A stretch of DNA of 64,000 nt from Aliarcobacter sp. (GTDB lineage: Bacteria; Campylobacterota; Campylobacteria; Campylobacterales; Arcobacteraceae). Location of the stretch: contig JAQTXA010000011.1 in assembly GCA_028689025.1 (NCBI GenBank), positions 1 to 64,000 of the forward strand, read 5' to 3'. The notes beneath the pieces are model-generated. The model made no database searches and was not told the DNA's origin. It saw only the letters and a list, made by a program, of their open reading frames with translations. The position numbers and the translations under genes are program-made. Positions 1 through 8,732 of this stretch are shown piece by piece; position 1 is the first letter of the stretch; each line of letters starts with the position of its first letter.

Positions 1-18
1 TCCGATTACTTGTGCCAT
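1..18 (-). CDS. Start of a probable LapA-type secreted adhesin (partial)
   Basis: Only the first six codons (MAQVIG) lie in the window; the gene runs off the left edge on the minus strand. An AGGAG ribosome binding site sits six bases before the ATG. The gene is 88 bases downstream of, and co-directional with, a complete type I secretion operon. Giant LapA-family adhesins commonly begin with a similar short hydrophobic retention-module segment (MA-x-V/L-IG), and their genes usually lie next to such exporters. The start codon and RBS are seen directly; the adhesin identity is inferred from six residues plus context. Confidence 0.45.
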
Positions 19-106
19 TGTGTACTCCTAGTTTTTATCTTAATATCAGTATATAACTAATCCTTAAGTAAAATCTATTGTACTTGGGTGTAAATTTTTA
101 AACTAT

Positions 107-709
107 TTAGTGATTGAACAAAAGTAAAAAGGCTAGTCTATTTGATACATTAAATTTTTCATATATATTTTTTGTATGTGCTTTTACAGTTCTTATTGTA
201 ATATCTAATTGTTCTGAAATTTCAAGATATGATAATTTTTTCAGAACTAACATGGCAACTTCTTTTTCTCTATTTGATAAAGATTTCAATTTTTCATCTA
301 TTGCATTAGGATTTGCTTCATATCTCATTCTTTGTACAGTTTCATTTATAAACTCAGGATATAACCAAACATTCCCATCAGAGACACTACTTATAGCTTC
401 TTTTAAATGAATATCATCCATCATTAGATTTCCATAACACTTTATTCCCAAAAAGATTAACTGTTTACCTTTTTCATAATTAGGTGTTGAATCTAAAATC
501 ATTAAATAAGCATTTTGTTCAATTAAAGAACTCAATAATGAAAAATCATCTTCACACTCTTCAATATTCATTATAATTATTACAGACTCTTTTTTAGCCT
601 CAAAATATAAGTTTTCATACTCACTTATAACAATGAATGAATAAGAATTCAACAATTTTTTATATCTATCTATTAGATTCAAATCTTTGCTATAAACTAT
701 AATTTTCAT
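107..709 (-). CDS. LuxR-type regulator with an atypical receiver
   Basis: This 200-residue protein has a receiver-like N-terminal half (about 1-125) and a C-terminal LuxR/GerE helix-turn-helix (about 138-200, with LSNREKEVAML and the recognition-helix region TIRTVKAHTKNIYEKF). The usual phospho-acceptor Asp is not where expected: the third strand reads IIIMNIEE, with Asn near residue 48. The acidic pair after the first strand is also missing. It is therefore probably not controlled by ordinary phosphorylation. Its start follows the stop of the HlyD-family gene by one base, so it is cotranscribed with the secretion genes. It plausibly regulates the exporter or the adhesin gene that follows. 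Confidence 0.85.
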   Translation of the reverse strand: MKIIVYSKDLNLIDRYKKLLNSYSFIVISEYENLYFEAKKESVIIIMNIEECEDDFSLLSSLIEQNAYLMILDSTPNYEKGKQLIFLGIKCYGNLMMDDIHLKEAISSVSDGNVWLYPEFINETVQRMRYEANPNAIDEKLKSLSNREKEVAMLVLKKLSYLEISEQLDITIRTVKAHTKNIYEKFNVSNRLAFLLLFNH

Positions 710-710
710 G

Positions 711-2039
711 TTACTTCTCCGTGAATGTATATTGTTTAGCTCTTAATATTGGTTTTAAAATATAATCCAATATTGATTTTTTTCCCGTTAGAATATCTAC
801 ATTAACAACCATACCTGGAATAATAGGAAATTCTTTTCCATTTTTTTCAAGATGATTATTTGATGCTTGGATTTGTAATTTATAAAAACTCTTTTTATCT
901 TCATCTGTTTCAGTATCTGCACTTATTTTTATAACTTTACCATTTAATCCACCATAAATTGCGTAATCATAAGCAGTAAATTTTACTTTTGCATCTTGAT
1001 TATAATATATAAAAGCAATATCAGAAGGTTTAATTTTTGTTTCAATTAATAATGTTTCTCCTGTAGGTACAACTTCAACAAGATTATCTCCTGGCTTTAT
1101 AACTCCACCTATTGTATTAAAAAATATTTTTTGTATAATACCATCGTCTGGTGAATATACATTAGTTCTTTTTACCTTATCTTTTAAACTGTAAATACTT
1201 GCGTTTATTCTTTCAATTTCACCCGTAGATTTATTTAGTTCTTCTTGTGCTAATTGTTTAAATTCATCTTTTACATCATGAAGTTTATTTTTAGCTTCTT
1301 CAACTGAAGATTTGATTTTATTAATTGAGATTCTAACACCTGATAACTCTTTTCCTATATTATTAGCCTCTCTTTTTAATTTTAAAAAGTCTGTATTTGA
1401 TCTAACTTTTTTTTCAACAAGTGGTGCAGCTATTCTTAACTCTTCTTGAATTAATGAAAATTCACTTGATAAATAATTAAGACTACTATTTGCTGATGAT
1501 AAGTCATTTTCTTTTTGTATTAATTGTTCTTTTAATACTATTGTTTCATTTTCTAATTTATTTTTATTGATGTCATACAAACTTTTTTCTAAATTTAAGT
1601 ATTGTTGTAAATCTTTATTTTCATTATCATCAATATTAAAATCTTCATCATTTATTTCAGCTTTTAATCTCATAATTTTTGCATTTAATTCTAAAGCTTT
1701 TAATTTAGTTGATTCATAATCAGCAATTGATTTTTGATTATCTATCCTAATAAGAATCTGATCTTTTTTTACAATATCACCCTCTTTTACTAAAATCTCT
1801 TCAATAATTCCACCTTCAAGGTTTTGAACCATTTTATTTTGACTTTGGGCAATTACTTTTCCCTCACCTCTTACTATTTCATCAATCTTTGCAAAGTATG
1901 ACCATGTAATTAATGCAATTACAGTAACTATCCAAAACCAAAGAATTAATCTAAATTTTTTGGGACTTTGTTCAAGAATAGCAGAACCAATACTATTCAT
2001 AAATTCATAATCGTCTCGGCTATAGTTATATTTATTCAT
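711..2039 (-). CDS. HlyD-family type I secretion periplasmic adaptor
   Basis: A membrane-fusion protein of 442 residues that should bridge the inner-membrane ABC exporter and the TolC-like channel. It has a short cytoplasmic N-terminus and one membrane helix (about 30-50). A lipoyl-type segment follows (VAQSQNKMVQNLEGGIIEEI is typical of LapC/HlyD adaptors), then a long coiled-coil hairpin (about 105-290) and a C-terminal beta-barrel (from IIQKIFFNTIGGVIKPGDNL). Length is usual for the family. The start overlaps the end of the ABC exporter gene by eight bases, indicating translational coupling. It is closest in type to LapC. Confidence 0.93.
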   Translation of the reverse strand: MNKYNYSRDDYEFMNSIGSAILEQSPKKFRLILWFWIVTVIALITWSYFAKIDEIVRGEGKVIAQSQNKMVQNLEGGIIEEILVKEGDIVKKDQILIRIDNQKSIADYESTKLKALELNAKIMRLKAEINDEDFNIDDNENKDLQQYLNLEKSLYDINKNKLENETIVLKEQLIQKENDLSSANSSLNYLSSEFSLIQEELRIAAPLVEKKVRSNTDFLKLKREANNIGKELSGVRISINKIKSSVEEAKNKLHDVKDEFKQLAQEELNKSTGEIERINASIYSLKDKVKRTNVYSPDDGIIQKIFFNTIGGVIKPGDNLVEVVPTGETLLIETKIKPSDIAFIYYNQDAKVKFTAYDYAIYGGLNGKVIKISADTETDEDKKSFYKLQIQASNNHLEKNGKEFPIIPGMVVNVDILTGKKSILDYILKPILRAKQYTFTEK

Positions 2040-4203
2040 CAGTGTAACTACCTCCTTGTGATAAAGTTTTTATTACCTCATCTTTAGGTCCATTAATGTA
2101 TACAGAGTGATTATTTAAAACAATAACCCTATCAGCAATTTCTAAAAGTGACATTTTTTGAGTAACTAAAAACATAGTTTTATTTGGAAGGTTTAATTTT
2201 AAATTATTTAAAACATTATGTTCTGTTTGTCTATCCATAGAATTTAAAGGTTCATCTAAAAGTACGATAGGATAATTAAATAAAAAAGCTCTTGCAATTC
2301 CTACTGATTGAGCTTGTCCACCAGATAATCCTTCTCCATTTTCTCCAATTAACATTTCATATCCTCTAGGATGAGCATTTGCAAATCTATCAACGCATGC
2401 AATTTTTGCAGCGTTTATCATCTTTTCATCATTTACAAATGATGCCCTAAAAACAATATTATCTTTTAATGTTCCATGAAATAAAGAGACATGTTGAGAG
2501 ACATATCCTATGTTTTTTCTTAAGTTTGCTGGATCAATTTGAGACAGATCTACATCATCTATTAATATAGATCCCTCTGTAGGTTCATATAATTTTAAAA
2601 TTAATTTCAAAATTGTACTTTTCCCAGAACCAATTCTTCCTAAAATTGCCACATGCTCCCCAGGATTTATTACAAAAGATACATTTTTTAATATCTCAAC
2701 ATCTGTATTTGGATAAGTAAAAGATACATTTCTAAATTCAATTTTTCCTTTAAAATCATGATAAGAAACAAAGTTTTTTTCTTTAGGTCGCTCAACTGGT
2801 CTATTCATAATATCATTTAATAATCTATATGAATTTGCAGCATCTTCGTAATTTGTTATTAGTCCTGCTGCTTGTCCCATTGGGGCAACGGCTCTTGAAC
2901 TCAGAATAACAATAGCAATTAATCCACCCATTGTTAATTCAAAATCTTGTATTAAATAAACTCCGGCTACAACAATACCTACAGTGTTTAATTGAATTAA
3001 TAATGAAGAAAAAAATGGAATAAAAGCAGCTAACATTCTTGAATATAAACCATCTTTTGCTATTTTTCCACTATTTTCTTCCCAATCCCATTGAATATTA
3101 CTTGAAGTTCCTAAACTTTTTAAAGTCTCAAGATTATTTAAAACTTCTATTAATATAGAATTCTTTTTTGAAGATATTTCACTTATCTTTTTTATATTTG
3201 TTTGAATTGGTTCTCTTAATATTATTGCAGTGATTAAAATAATTAAAGAGACTAATAAAGGAATTAAAACTATTACTCCACCAATATAATAAATTACAAC
3301 CATAAAAATTATTGTAAAAGGTAAATCAATAAACGCAATTAATGTAGCATTGGTAAGAAAAGCACGAATCATGTCAAAATTTTTTAAATTATTCGCAAAA
3401 GCACCAATTGGTTTTGGTATTTGCTCAAGTTTTAAACCTAATATTTTTTCAAAAATAAGTGAAGACATAATTACATCACTTTTTTTTGCAGCAATTTCTA
3501 AAAAATAACTTCGTATTAATTTTAAAAAAATATCCAAAGTATAAACTAAAAAAATACCACCAGCAAAAAACCACAGTGTTTCAATTGCATTATTTGGTAT
3601 TACCCTATCATAAACATTCATAGTAAATAAAGGAGTTGCCAAAACAAAAAGATTTACAAGAATAGATGCAAAAATAACATCCACATATATACTTCTTGAA
3701 TATTTCAATGTGCTCCAAAACCAATGTTTGTGGTCAAGATGTAAATTTCTGTCAAACTCACTATCTTTATAATTAAAACTTTTTTTAATTAATATGGCAT
3801 AACCTAAATACTCATTTTCAATAGTTTCTATGTCATGCCATTGTTCAACAATATCACCTGAAAGCTCAGAAATAATTTTTACCTTTTTCCTGTCATTAGA
3901 AAAAGAATCTAATAAACAAGAATTTGAATTTGACAATAAAAGAATTACGGGAAGTTGAAGATTTGAAAAATCTTTTATATCTCTTTTTACAAATTTTGTT
4001 TTTAAACCTGCTCTATTAGCTGCTCGTGAAAACAGACCTTTAGAGCTAGAAACTGAGAATAATTGAGGGTTTTCTATCCCTTTTTCAATGGGGAGTCCAA
4101 ATACTAATGATGCTTTACTATAAGGTTTATAATAAAACTTTGTATAAGTTACAAGACTATCAAGTAAGGAATTAAAACCTTCTTCGTTTTCAAACTCTTT
4201 CAT
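2032..4203 (-). CDS. Type I secretion ABC transporter (LapB-like permease/ATPase)
   Basis: A 723-residue half-size exporter. Residues 1-135 form a C39-peptidase-like domain. The catalytic Cys is not found at the usual place, so this is a non-proteolytic C39-like substrate-docking domain. Transmembrane helices occupy about 170-450. The nucleotide-binding domain has Walker A (GRIGSGKST), the signature LSGGQ, Walker B (PIVLLDEP) and an H-loop region altered to VTQK. The usual His of the H-loop is therefore replaced by Gln, as is common in LapB/RTX exporters of this subgroup (family detail recalled, not tested). It should export a large unfolded RTX or adhesin substrate. An AGGGG/GGAG RBS lies just before the ATG. 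Confidence 0.93.
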   Translation of the reverse strand: MKEFENEEGFNSLLDSLVTYTKFYYKPYSKASLVFGLPIEKGIENPQLFSVSSSKGLFSRAANRAGLKTKFVKRDIKDFSNLQLPVILLLSNSNSCLLDSFSNDRKKVKIISELSGDIVEQWHDIETIENEYLGYAILIKKSFNYKDSEFDRNLHLDHKHWFWSTLKYSRSIYVDVIFASILVNLFVLATPLFTMNVYDRVIPNNAIETLWFFAGGIFLVYTLDIFLKLIRSYFLEIAAKKSDVIMSSLIFEKILGLKLEQIPKPIGAFANNLKNFDMIRAFLTNATLIAFIDLPFTIIFMVVIYYIGGVIVLIPLLVSLIILITAIILREPIQTNIKKISEISSKKNSILIEVLNNLETLKSLGTSSNIQWDWEENSGKIAKDGLYSRMLAAFIPFFSSLLIQLNTVGIVVAGVYLIQDFELTMGGLIAIVILSSRAVAPMGQAAGLITNYEDAANSYRLLNDIMNRPVERPKEKNFVSYHDFKGKIEFRNVSFTYPNTDVEILKNVSFVINPGEHVAILGRIGSGKSTILKLILKLYEPTEGSILIDDVDLSQIDPANLRKNIGYVSQHVSLFHGTLKDNIVFRASFVNDEKMINAAKIACVDRFANAHPRGYEMLIGENGEGLSGGQAQSVGIARAFLFNYPIVLLDEPLNSMDRQTEHNVLNNLKLNLPNKTMFLVTQKMSLLEIADRVIVLNNHSVYINGPKDEVIKTLSQGGSYTDE

Positions 4204-4233
4204 TTTCTCCCCAGCAAAAAAAGTTACACTTTT

Positions 4234-6057
4234 TTAATTATAATTTTTATAAAAATTTTTTACAGTTTCTATATTTTCAAGGTAAGGTTTATTCCCCTTA
4301 ACAATTACAGGCATTTTTGATAATGCTTCATAAGCACTTTTTTTATCTTCATAAACATTTGAAACAACTTTATAAAGTTGTCTTTTATGCTCTTGAGTTA
4401 CATAGCCTAAAACCATTGAATTATCAGATAAATTAGCACTTTTTATAAAATTATCCACTTCTGCTTTTGATGAAAAAGTTGCTAAATTGATTACAAAACC
4501 ATTCTCTTTCTCTAAAAGTGAATTTATATTAGAATTTTTTTCTAAATTTTTTATTGAATTTGTTACAGGTACATTCTCAATAACTTGTACTTTTGATTCA
4601 CTACAACCATACATATCAACTTTAAATCCAGTTTGTGTATTGTCACATAAATCTTTACTATCATCTATTCCATCTTTATCTCTATCCATTGCACCTAATT
4701 GTAGAGACTCAGGATTTGTTACGCCTTCTAATCCAGCATTAACCGGTGAATAATATTTTTGTGCATCTGTTGAAAACAAACTATTTACTAGCTCTCCCAT
4801 AGCATCAAGAACTCTATATTTTGCAAATAGTAAATCATACCTTGCATTGATAATTTTACTTCTTGAAGAGATATAATCATCCTGCGCTGTTAATAAATCT
4901 ATTAAAGTTCTTGTACCATCTTCAAATTCCGCTCTATATAAGTCAAGTGTCGCTTTACTTTGTTCTTTATAAGAGTTTAGAAAAACTAATTGTTTTTCTA
5001 TCATAGTATAAGCTGACCATGATAATTGAAGACCTTCAACAATTTGTCTTTTTATCTCTCTTTGACCTTCATATTCTTGCATTACATTTAATTTATTTTT
5101 ATTAACATTATTTATATCAGCATTACCTCTATATAAATTTTGTTTGAATACAACTAATGCAGTGTAATTTCTATTATGATCTGGTGTATCTCCAGTATTT
5201 CTATCAAAGTTATAAGCAAACTCAAAATCTACAGTAGGTGAGAAAACACTTTTACTCTGTCTTAAAGCAGCTTTTGATGTTTTTATATTGTATTCTGATA
5301 CTATCATTGATGGATTGTTTTCAGTAGAGTGAAGTGTAGCTTCATCTATTGTTGCTGGTAATTTAGAGTTAAAAGTAGGAAGCGATAATTCACCTTGGTT
5401 AACTTTTTTACCTAATATTTTTCCTAAATTAAATTCTGCATCCATTAAATTATTTTCTTGAGTCAAAAGATTAAATTCTGCTAATTGTAAACTTGAATCA
5501 ACCTTTTTAACATCTGATAATAATCCTGAACCACCATCACTTAACTGTTTAGTTTTATTTAAAATATCTTGTGTTAATAAAATATTTTCTTTTTCTAAAG
5601 TATGTAATTCTTTAAATCTAAGGACATTTAAATAATTTTTTACAACATTAAAAGCAATATCATTTGTTTTTTCAACATAGTTATAAGCAGCTGCCATAAC
5701 TCTTGCTTCTTCATATTCTATTTTATATTTTGTTCCAAAACCTTTAAATAAATTTTGAGTTAAAACCAAAGAATTTTGATACATGTGATATCCATTTCTA
5801 CTAAAAGCCGTACCAGTAGAAGGGGGTCTATCATAATTATATTTATAACCCAGTTTACTTATTAAATCTAAGGTTGGGGCATACTCTGATTTTGCAATTT
5901 TCAAATCATAAATAGTTTTATCATAATTTTTAAGTCGTTCTAAAACCACAGGATTTGTTGTAAGTGAATCATCTAAAGCCTCATTTAATGTTAACGCATT
6001 TAAATTTACACTGGCTACTAAAGACACTATCAAACTTGAATAAATTATAGCTTTCAT
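4234..6057 (-). CDS. TolC-family outer membrane channel with TSP3 and SPOR tail
   Basis: First gene of the secretion operon, 607 residues. A signal peptide (about 1-21, ending VNLNA) precedes a TolC/AggA/LapE-type efflux fold (about 25-430, with paired long helices and EFEDGTRTLIDLLTAQDDY near the second repeat). Two additions follow. One is a thrombospondin type-3-like calcium motif (DRDKDGIDDSKDLC, about 455-485), of the kind found in OmpA-family linkers. The other is a SPOR domain (about 520-600, GFVINLATFSSKAEVDNFI), which in known families binds denuded peptidoglycan. Standard TolC proteins are about 430-490 residues, so the extra tail is real sequence and not a start error. The ATG follows an AAGGAG site. 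Confidence 0.92.
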   Translation of the reverse strand: MKAIIYSSLIVSLVASVNLNALTLNEALDDSLTTNPVVLERLKNYDKTIYDLKIAKSEYAPTLDLISKLGYKYNYDRPPSTGTAFSRNGYHMYQNSLVLTQNLFKGFGTKYKIEYEEARVMAAAYNYVEKTNDIAFNVVKNYLNVLRFKELHTLEKENILLTQDILNKTKQLSDGGSGLLSDVKKVDSSLQLAEFNLLTQENNLMDAEFNLGKILGKKVNQGELSLPTFNSKLPATIDEATLHSTENNPSMIVSEYNIKTSKAALRQSKSVFSPTVDFEFAYNFDRNTGDTPDHNRNYTALVVFKQNLYRGNADINNVNKNKLNVMQEYEGQREIKRQIVEGLQLSWSAYTMIEKQLVFLNSYKEQSKATLDLYRAEFEDGTRTLIDLLTAQDDYISSRSKIINARYDLLFAKYRVLDAMGELVNSLFSTDAQKYYSPVNAGLEGVTNPESLQLGAMDRDKDGIDDSKDLCDNTQTGFKVDMYGCSESKVQVIENVPVTNSIKNLEKNSNINSLLEKENGFVINLATFSSKAEVDNFIKSANLSDNSMVLGYVTQEHKRQLYKVVSNVYEDKKSAYEALSKMPVIVKGNKPYLENIETVKNFYKNYN

Positions 6058-6241
6058 AACTTTCTCCTTTTGTACCGTTATTAGAAAAGTTTACAACTTA
6101 AAATATTAAATAAATATTAAAATAAATAATTAATTAATGAAATATAAACAAAAAATCAACAAATAAAACTTACTAGAAACTTTCCATTAAATAGTCGTAT
6201 ATATGAATAAAAGAGGAGTTAAAATTATAAGAAAATAAAAT

Positions 6242-6269
6242 AATATAGTATCAAAAGTGACACTATATT
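6242..6269 (-). terminator. Terminator after the small Cys-containing protein gene
   Basis: A 12-base inverted repeat with one mismatch (AATATAGTATCA / TGACACTATATT) and a four-base loop. Read on the minus strand it is followed by a U-rich stretch. It overlaps the stop codon of the gene starting at 6627, and it separates that gene from the secretion operon downstream. Confidence 0.6.
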
Positions 6270-6627
6270 ATTTAATAAATCGTGCTTCTATTTCTTGAGC
6301 ACTAAGTTCTAGATTTTTTTCATTTAAAAATCCATAAAAATAAGTATCATTTTCAGTTGAAAGTTCTATTACTAAGATATTTTTGTCAGGATAATTTTTA
6401 ACAAATTTTTCTATAGCTTCTTCTGCAGAATTATTCCAAAATTTTTCAATTTCATCATTATTTCCAATATCACAAAACAAACAATCCTCACACATTGAAA
6501 ATAAATAATTTCCTGCACCTTCATATATTTCAAAAGAGTCATTATCATTATCTAATTTTTCATTTGTAAAAGGGCAATATAAATTAACTTTTCCACTACT
6601 CTTTCGCTCTATTACAACCTTGTTCAT
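6268..6627 (-). CDS. Small cytoplasmic protein of unknown function, Cys-rich centre
   Basis: A 119-residue acidic protein that I do not recognise. It has no signal peptide or membrane segment. There are four cysteines: one in LYCPFTNEKL near residue 18 and a central group CEDCLFCD (about 46-53). These could bind zinc or be redox active, but the spacing does not match a family I can name. The ATG has an AAGGAT-type site upstream. It stands alone, with its own terminator and the diguanylate cyclase gene upstream on the same strand 58 bases away. The coding call rests on the good RBS and the full-length open frame. Confidence 0.7.
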   Translation of the reverse strand: MNKVVIERKSSGKVNLYCPFTNEKLDNDNDSFEIYEGAGNYLFSMCEDCLFCDIGNNDEIEKFWNNSAEEAIEKFVKNYPDKNILVIELSTENDTYFYGFLNEKNLELSAQEIEARFIK

Positions 6628-6685
6628 GGTTATCCTTTTTTTATTGGAATTATACTATTTATTAAATTATTAATAGTAAAAACAA

Positions 6686-8599
6686 TTAATCTTTTGAAGT
6701 TTGATTTTTACCATTATGTTTTGATTCATACATCAGCTTATCAATTCTTTCATAAATAGAATCTGCATCATCATCTTCTTTTACTTGACTCAAACCAATA
6801 CTTATTGTGATTCTTTCATTGTCAATTATATTCATATTAGAAACACTTGTTCTAATTTTCTCAGCTACTTCAAAAGCTTCATCGATTAAAGTTTTAGAAA
6901 AAATTATAATAAACTCTTCCCCTCCAATTCTAAATAATAAATCAGTTTTTCTAATATTTAATTTTATTTCTTCTGTCATCTCTCTCAAAACTTTATCACC
7001 AATATCATGACCATACGTATCATTAATATTTTTGAAATTATCAATATCATACATTGCTATACAAAAAATACTATTATATCTTTGGTATAAATCAAATTTC
7101 TCTTTTATTCTTTCGTTAAAAGCTTTTCTATTAAATATATTTGTTAATTCATCATGATAAGCTTGTTCTTTTAGTTTTTCATGAATTTCATGTAATTCAG
7201 TTATGTCTCTACTTATACCTAAAACACCTTGCTTGTCATTTTTTTTATATTGAAGCGGTATCATTTTTGTTTGAAGAAGAATTTTTTTATCTTCAAAAAT
7301 AACCCACTCTTCATTAATTAATATTCTTTTTGCTTTAATTACTGATAAATCATTTTCACGAAAATGTTGAGCATATTCTTTTTCAAAAAGTTCAAAATCA
7401 TTTTTTCCTATAATTTCTGATTCTTTTTTCCCAATAAATCTTTCAAAGTTTCTATTGCATCCAAGGTATCTAAGTTTACAATCTTTAAAAAAAATCAAAT
7501 CATCAGTAGTGTTTATTACTGTTCTTAGTAAACCTTTAATTTGATGATTTTTTGTTAGAAAATAAATTATAAGTAAAAAAGCAAAAAATAAAAAAGCCAT
7601 TATTAAAAAAATTAATTTCTCTTCTTGATGGGTAAGTTCAAAAGTCATTGTTTTATGTGGATTTTCATCATAAATAAATGCATTTATATCCATATCACTA
7701 TTTACTAAACCAGCTAATTTAAAAATATTTACAGTATTTTCTAATTTTCCTTCATCAATATGTCCAATATCTTCGTCATTAGCATAAGCCATTTTTTTTA
7801 AAATTTCACCCTCTTTTATTAGATGAATTAATAATTTATTTTGAGTATTATATTTATTAAATATAATTTCAGCTGTTTCTCCTATATTTTCAAAGGCATA
7901 TTTCCAACCTTTAATAGTTGCATCATAAAAATCTTTTGTAAGTTTTGGATTATTTTTTATAAATTCAGATGATGTAAAAAGAATATCATTGTAAAAATCA
8001 AATCCAAAATCTTTAGGGTGAAATATTTTATACTCTATATTTCTATCTTTTAACAAAATAGGTTCATTTGACATATATGATGCCATAGCATCAGTATTCC
8101 CATTAATTAAATCTTCTATATTAAAAGAGTGTTTTTGTCTTATAAAATCTGTCTCTCTTAATCCATTTGCACTTAACATTGCTAATATTGATGCTGAGTT
8201 CACTGCATTATCAGTTATCATAATCTTTTTGTTTTTTAACTCTTTTACACTATTTATATTTGAATCTTTTCTCAATAAAAGCATCAATGGTGATTCTTGA
8301 AAAATTGATCCTAATGCAATAACATCTGAACCATTTATTTTATCAATCAATAAAGAAGAACTACCTACCGCAAAATCTGCTTTTTTAGTTTCTATCATTT
8401 CAACTAAATTTATATTTGAAGTAATCTCTTTAATATCAATATCTATGCCCACTTCGTTATAAAAGCCTTTTTCTTTAGCAATATAATATCCAGCGAATTG
8501 AAATTGATTTAACCAATTTAGTTGAAGTGTAATTTTTTTGTTAGTATTTGCAGATAGCAAAATTGAAATAGAGATTAAAATTAGTAATATTTTTTTCAT
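6686..8599 (-). CDS. THI5/NMT1-like sensor fused to PAS and GGDEF diguanylate cyclase
   Basis: A 637-residue membrane sensor. A signal peptide/first helix (about 1-18) leads into a periplasmic NMT1/THI5-like substrate-binding domain (about 20-310; QLNWLNQFQFAGYYIAKEKG is the family hallmark). Then come a membrane helix (about 327-349), a PAS domain (about 355-470) and a GGDEF domain (about 475-637) with an intact GGEEF active-site motif. It should make cyclic di-GMP in response to a small periplasmic ligand. The NMT1 fold binds pyrimidine-like molecules in known cases, but the ligand here is unknown. The sensor domain is clearly paralogous to that of the histidine kinase at 14840-17686. An AAAGGG site precedes the ATG. 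Confidence 0.9.
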   Translation of the reverse strand: MKKILLILISISILLSANTNKKITLQLNWLNQFQFAGYYIAKEKGFYNEVGIDIDIKEITSNINLVEMIETKKADFAVGSSSLLIDKINGSDVIALGSIFQESPLMLLLRKDSNINSVKELKNKKIMITDNAVNSASILAMLSANGLRETDFIRQKHSFNIEDLINGNTDAMASYMSNEPILLKDRNIEYKIFHPKDFGFDFYNDILFTSSEFIKNNPKLTKDFYDATIKGWKYAFENIGETAEIIFNKYNTQNKLLIHLIKEGEILKKMAYANDEDIGHIDEGKLENTVNIFKLAGLVNSDMDINAFIYDENPHKTMTFELTHQEEKLIFLIMAFLFFAFLLIIYFLTKNHQIKGLLRTVINTTDDLIFFKDCKLRYLGCNRNFERFIGKKESEIIGKNDFELFEKEYAQHFRENDLSVIKAKRILINEEWVIFEDKKILLQTKMIPLQYKKNDKQGVLGISRDITELHEIHEKLKEQAYHDELTNIFNRKAFNERIKEKFDLYQRYNSIFCIAMYDIDNFKNINDTYGHDIGDKVLREMTEEIKLNIRKTDLLFRIGGEEFIIIFSKTLIDEAFEVAEKIRTSVSNMNIIDNERITISIGLSQVKEDDDADSIYERIDKLMYESKHNGKNQTSKD

Positions 8600-8732
8600 A
8601 ATCTAACCCTTTAAAAGTCATTTATAATAAATCAATCCAAAATTTAATAGTATCTAAATAATAACATAAAAATATAATTATAATCTGAGGAGTATGAGTT
8701 GTTTTATGAAAAATTAGGAGAGATGAGAAAGT

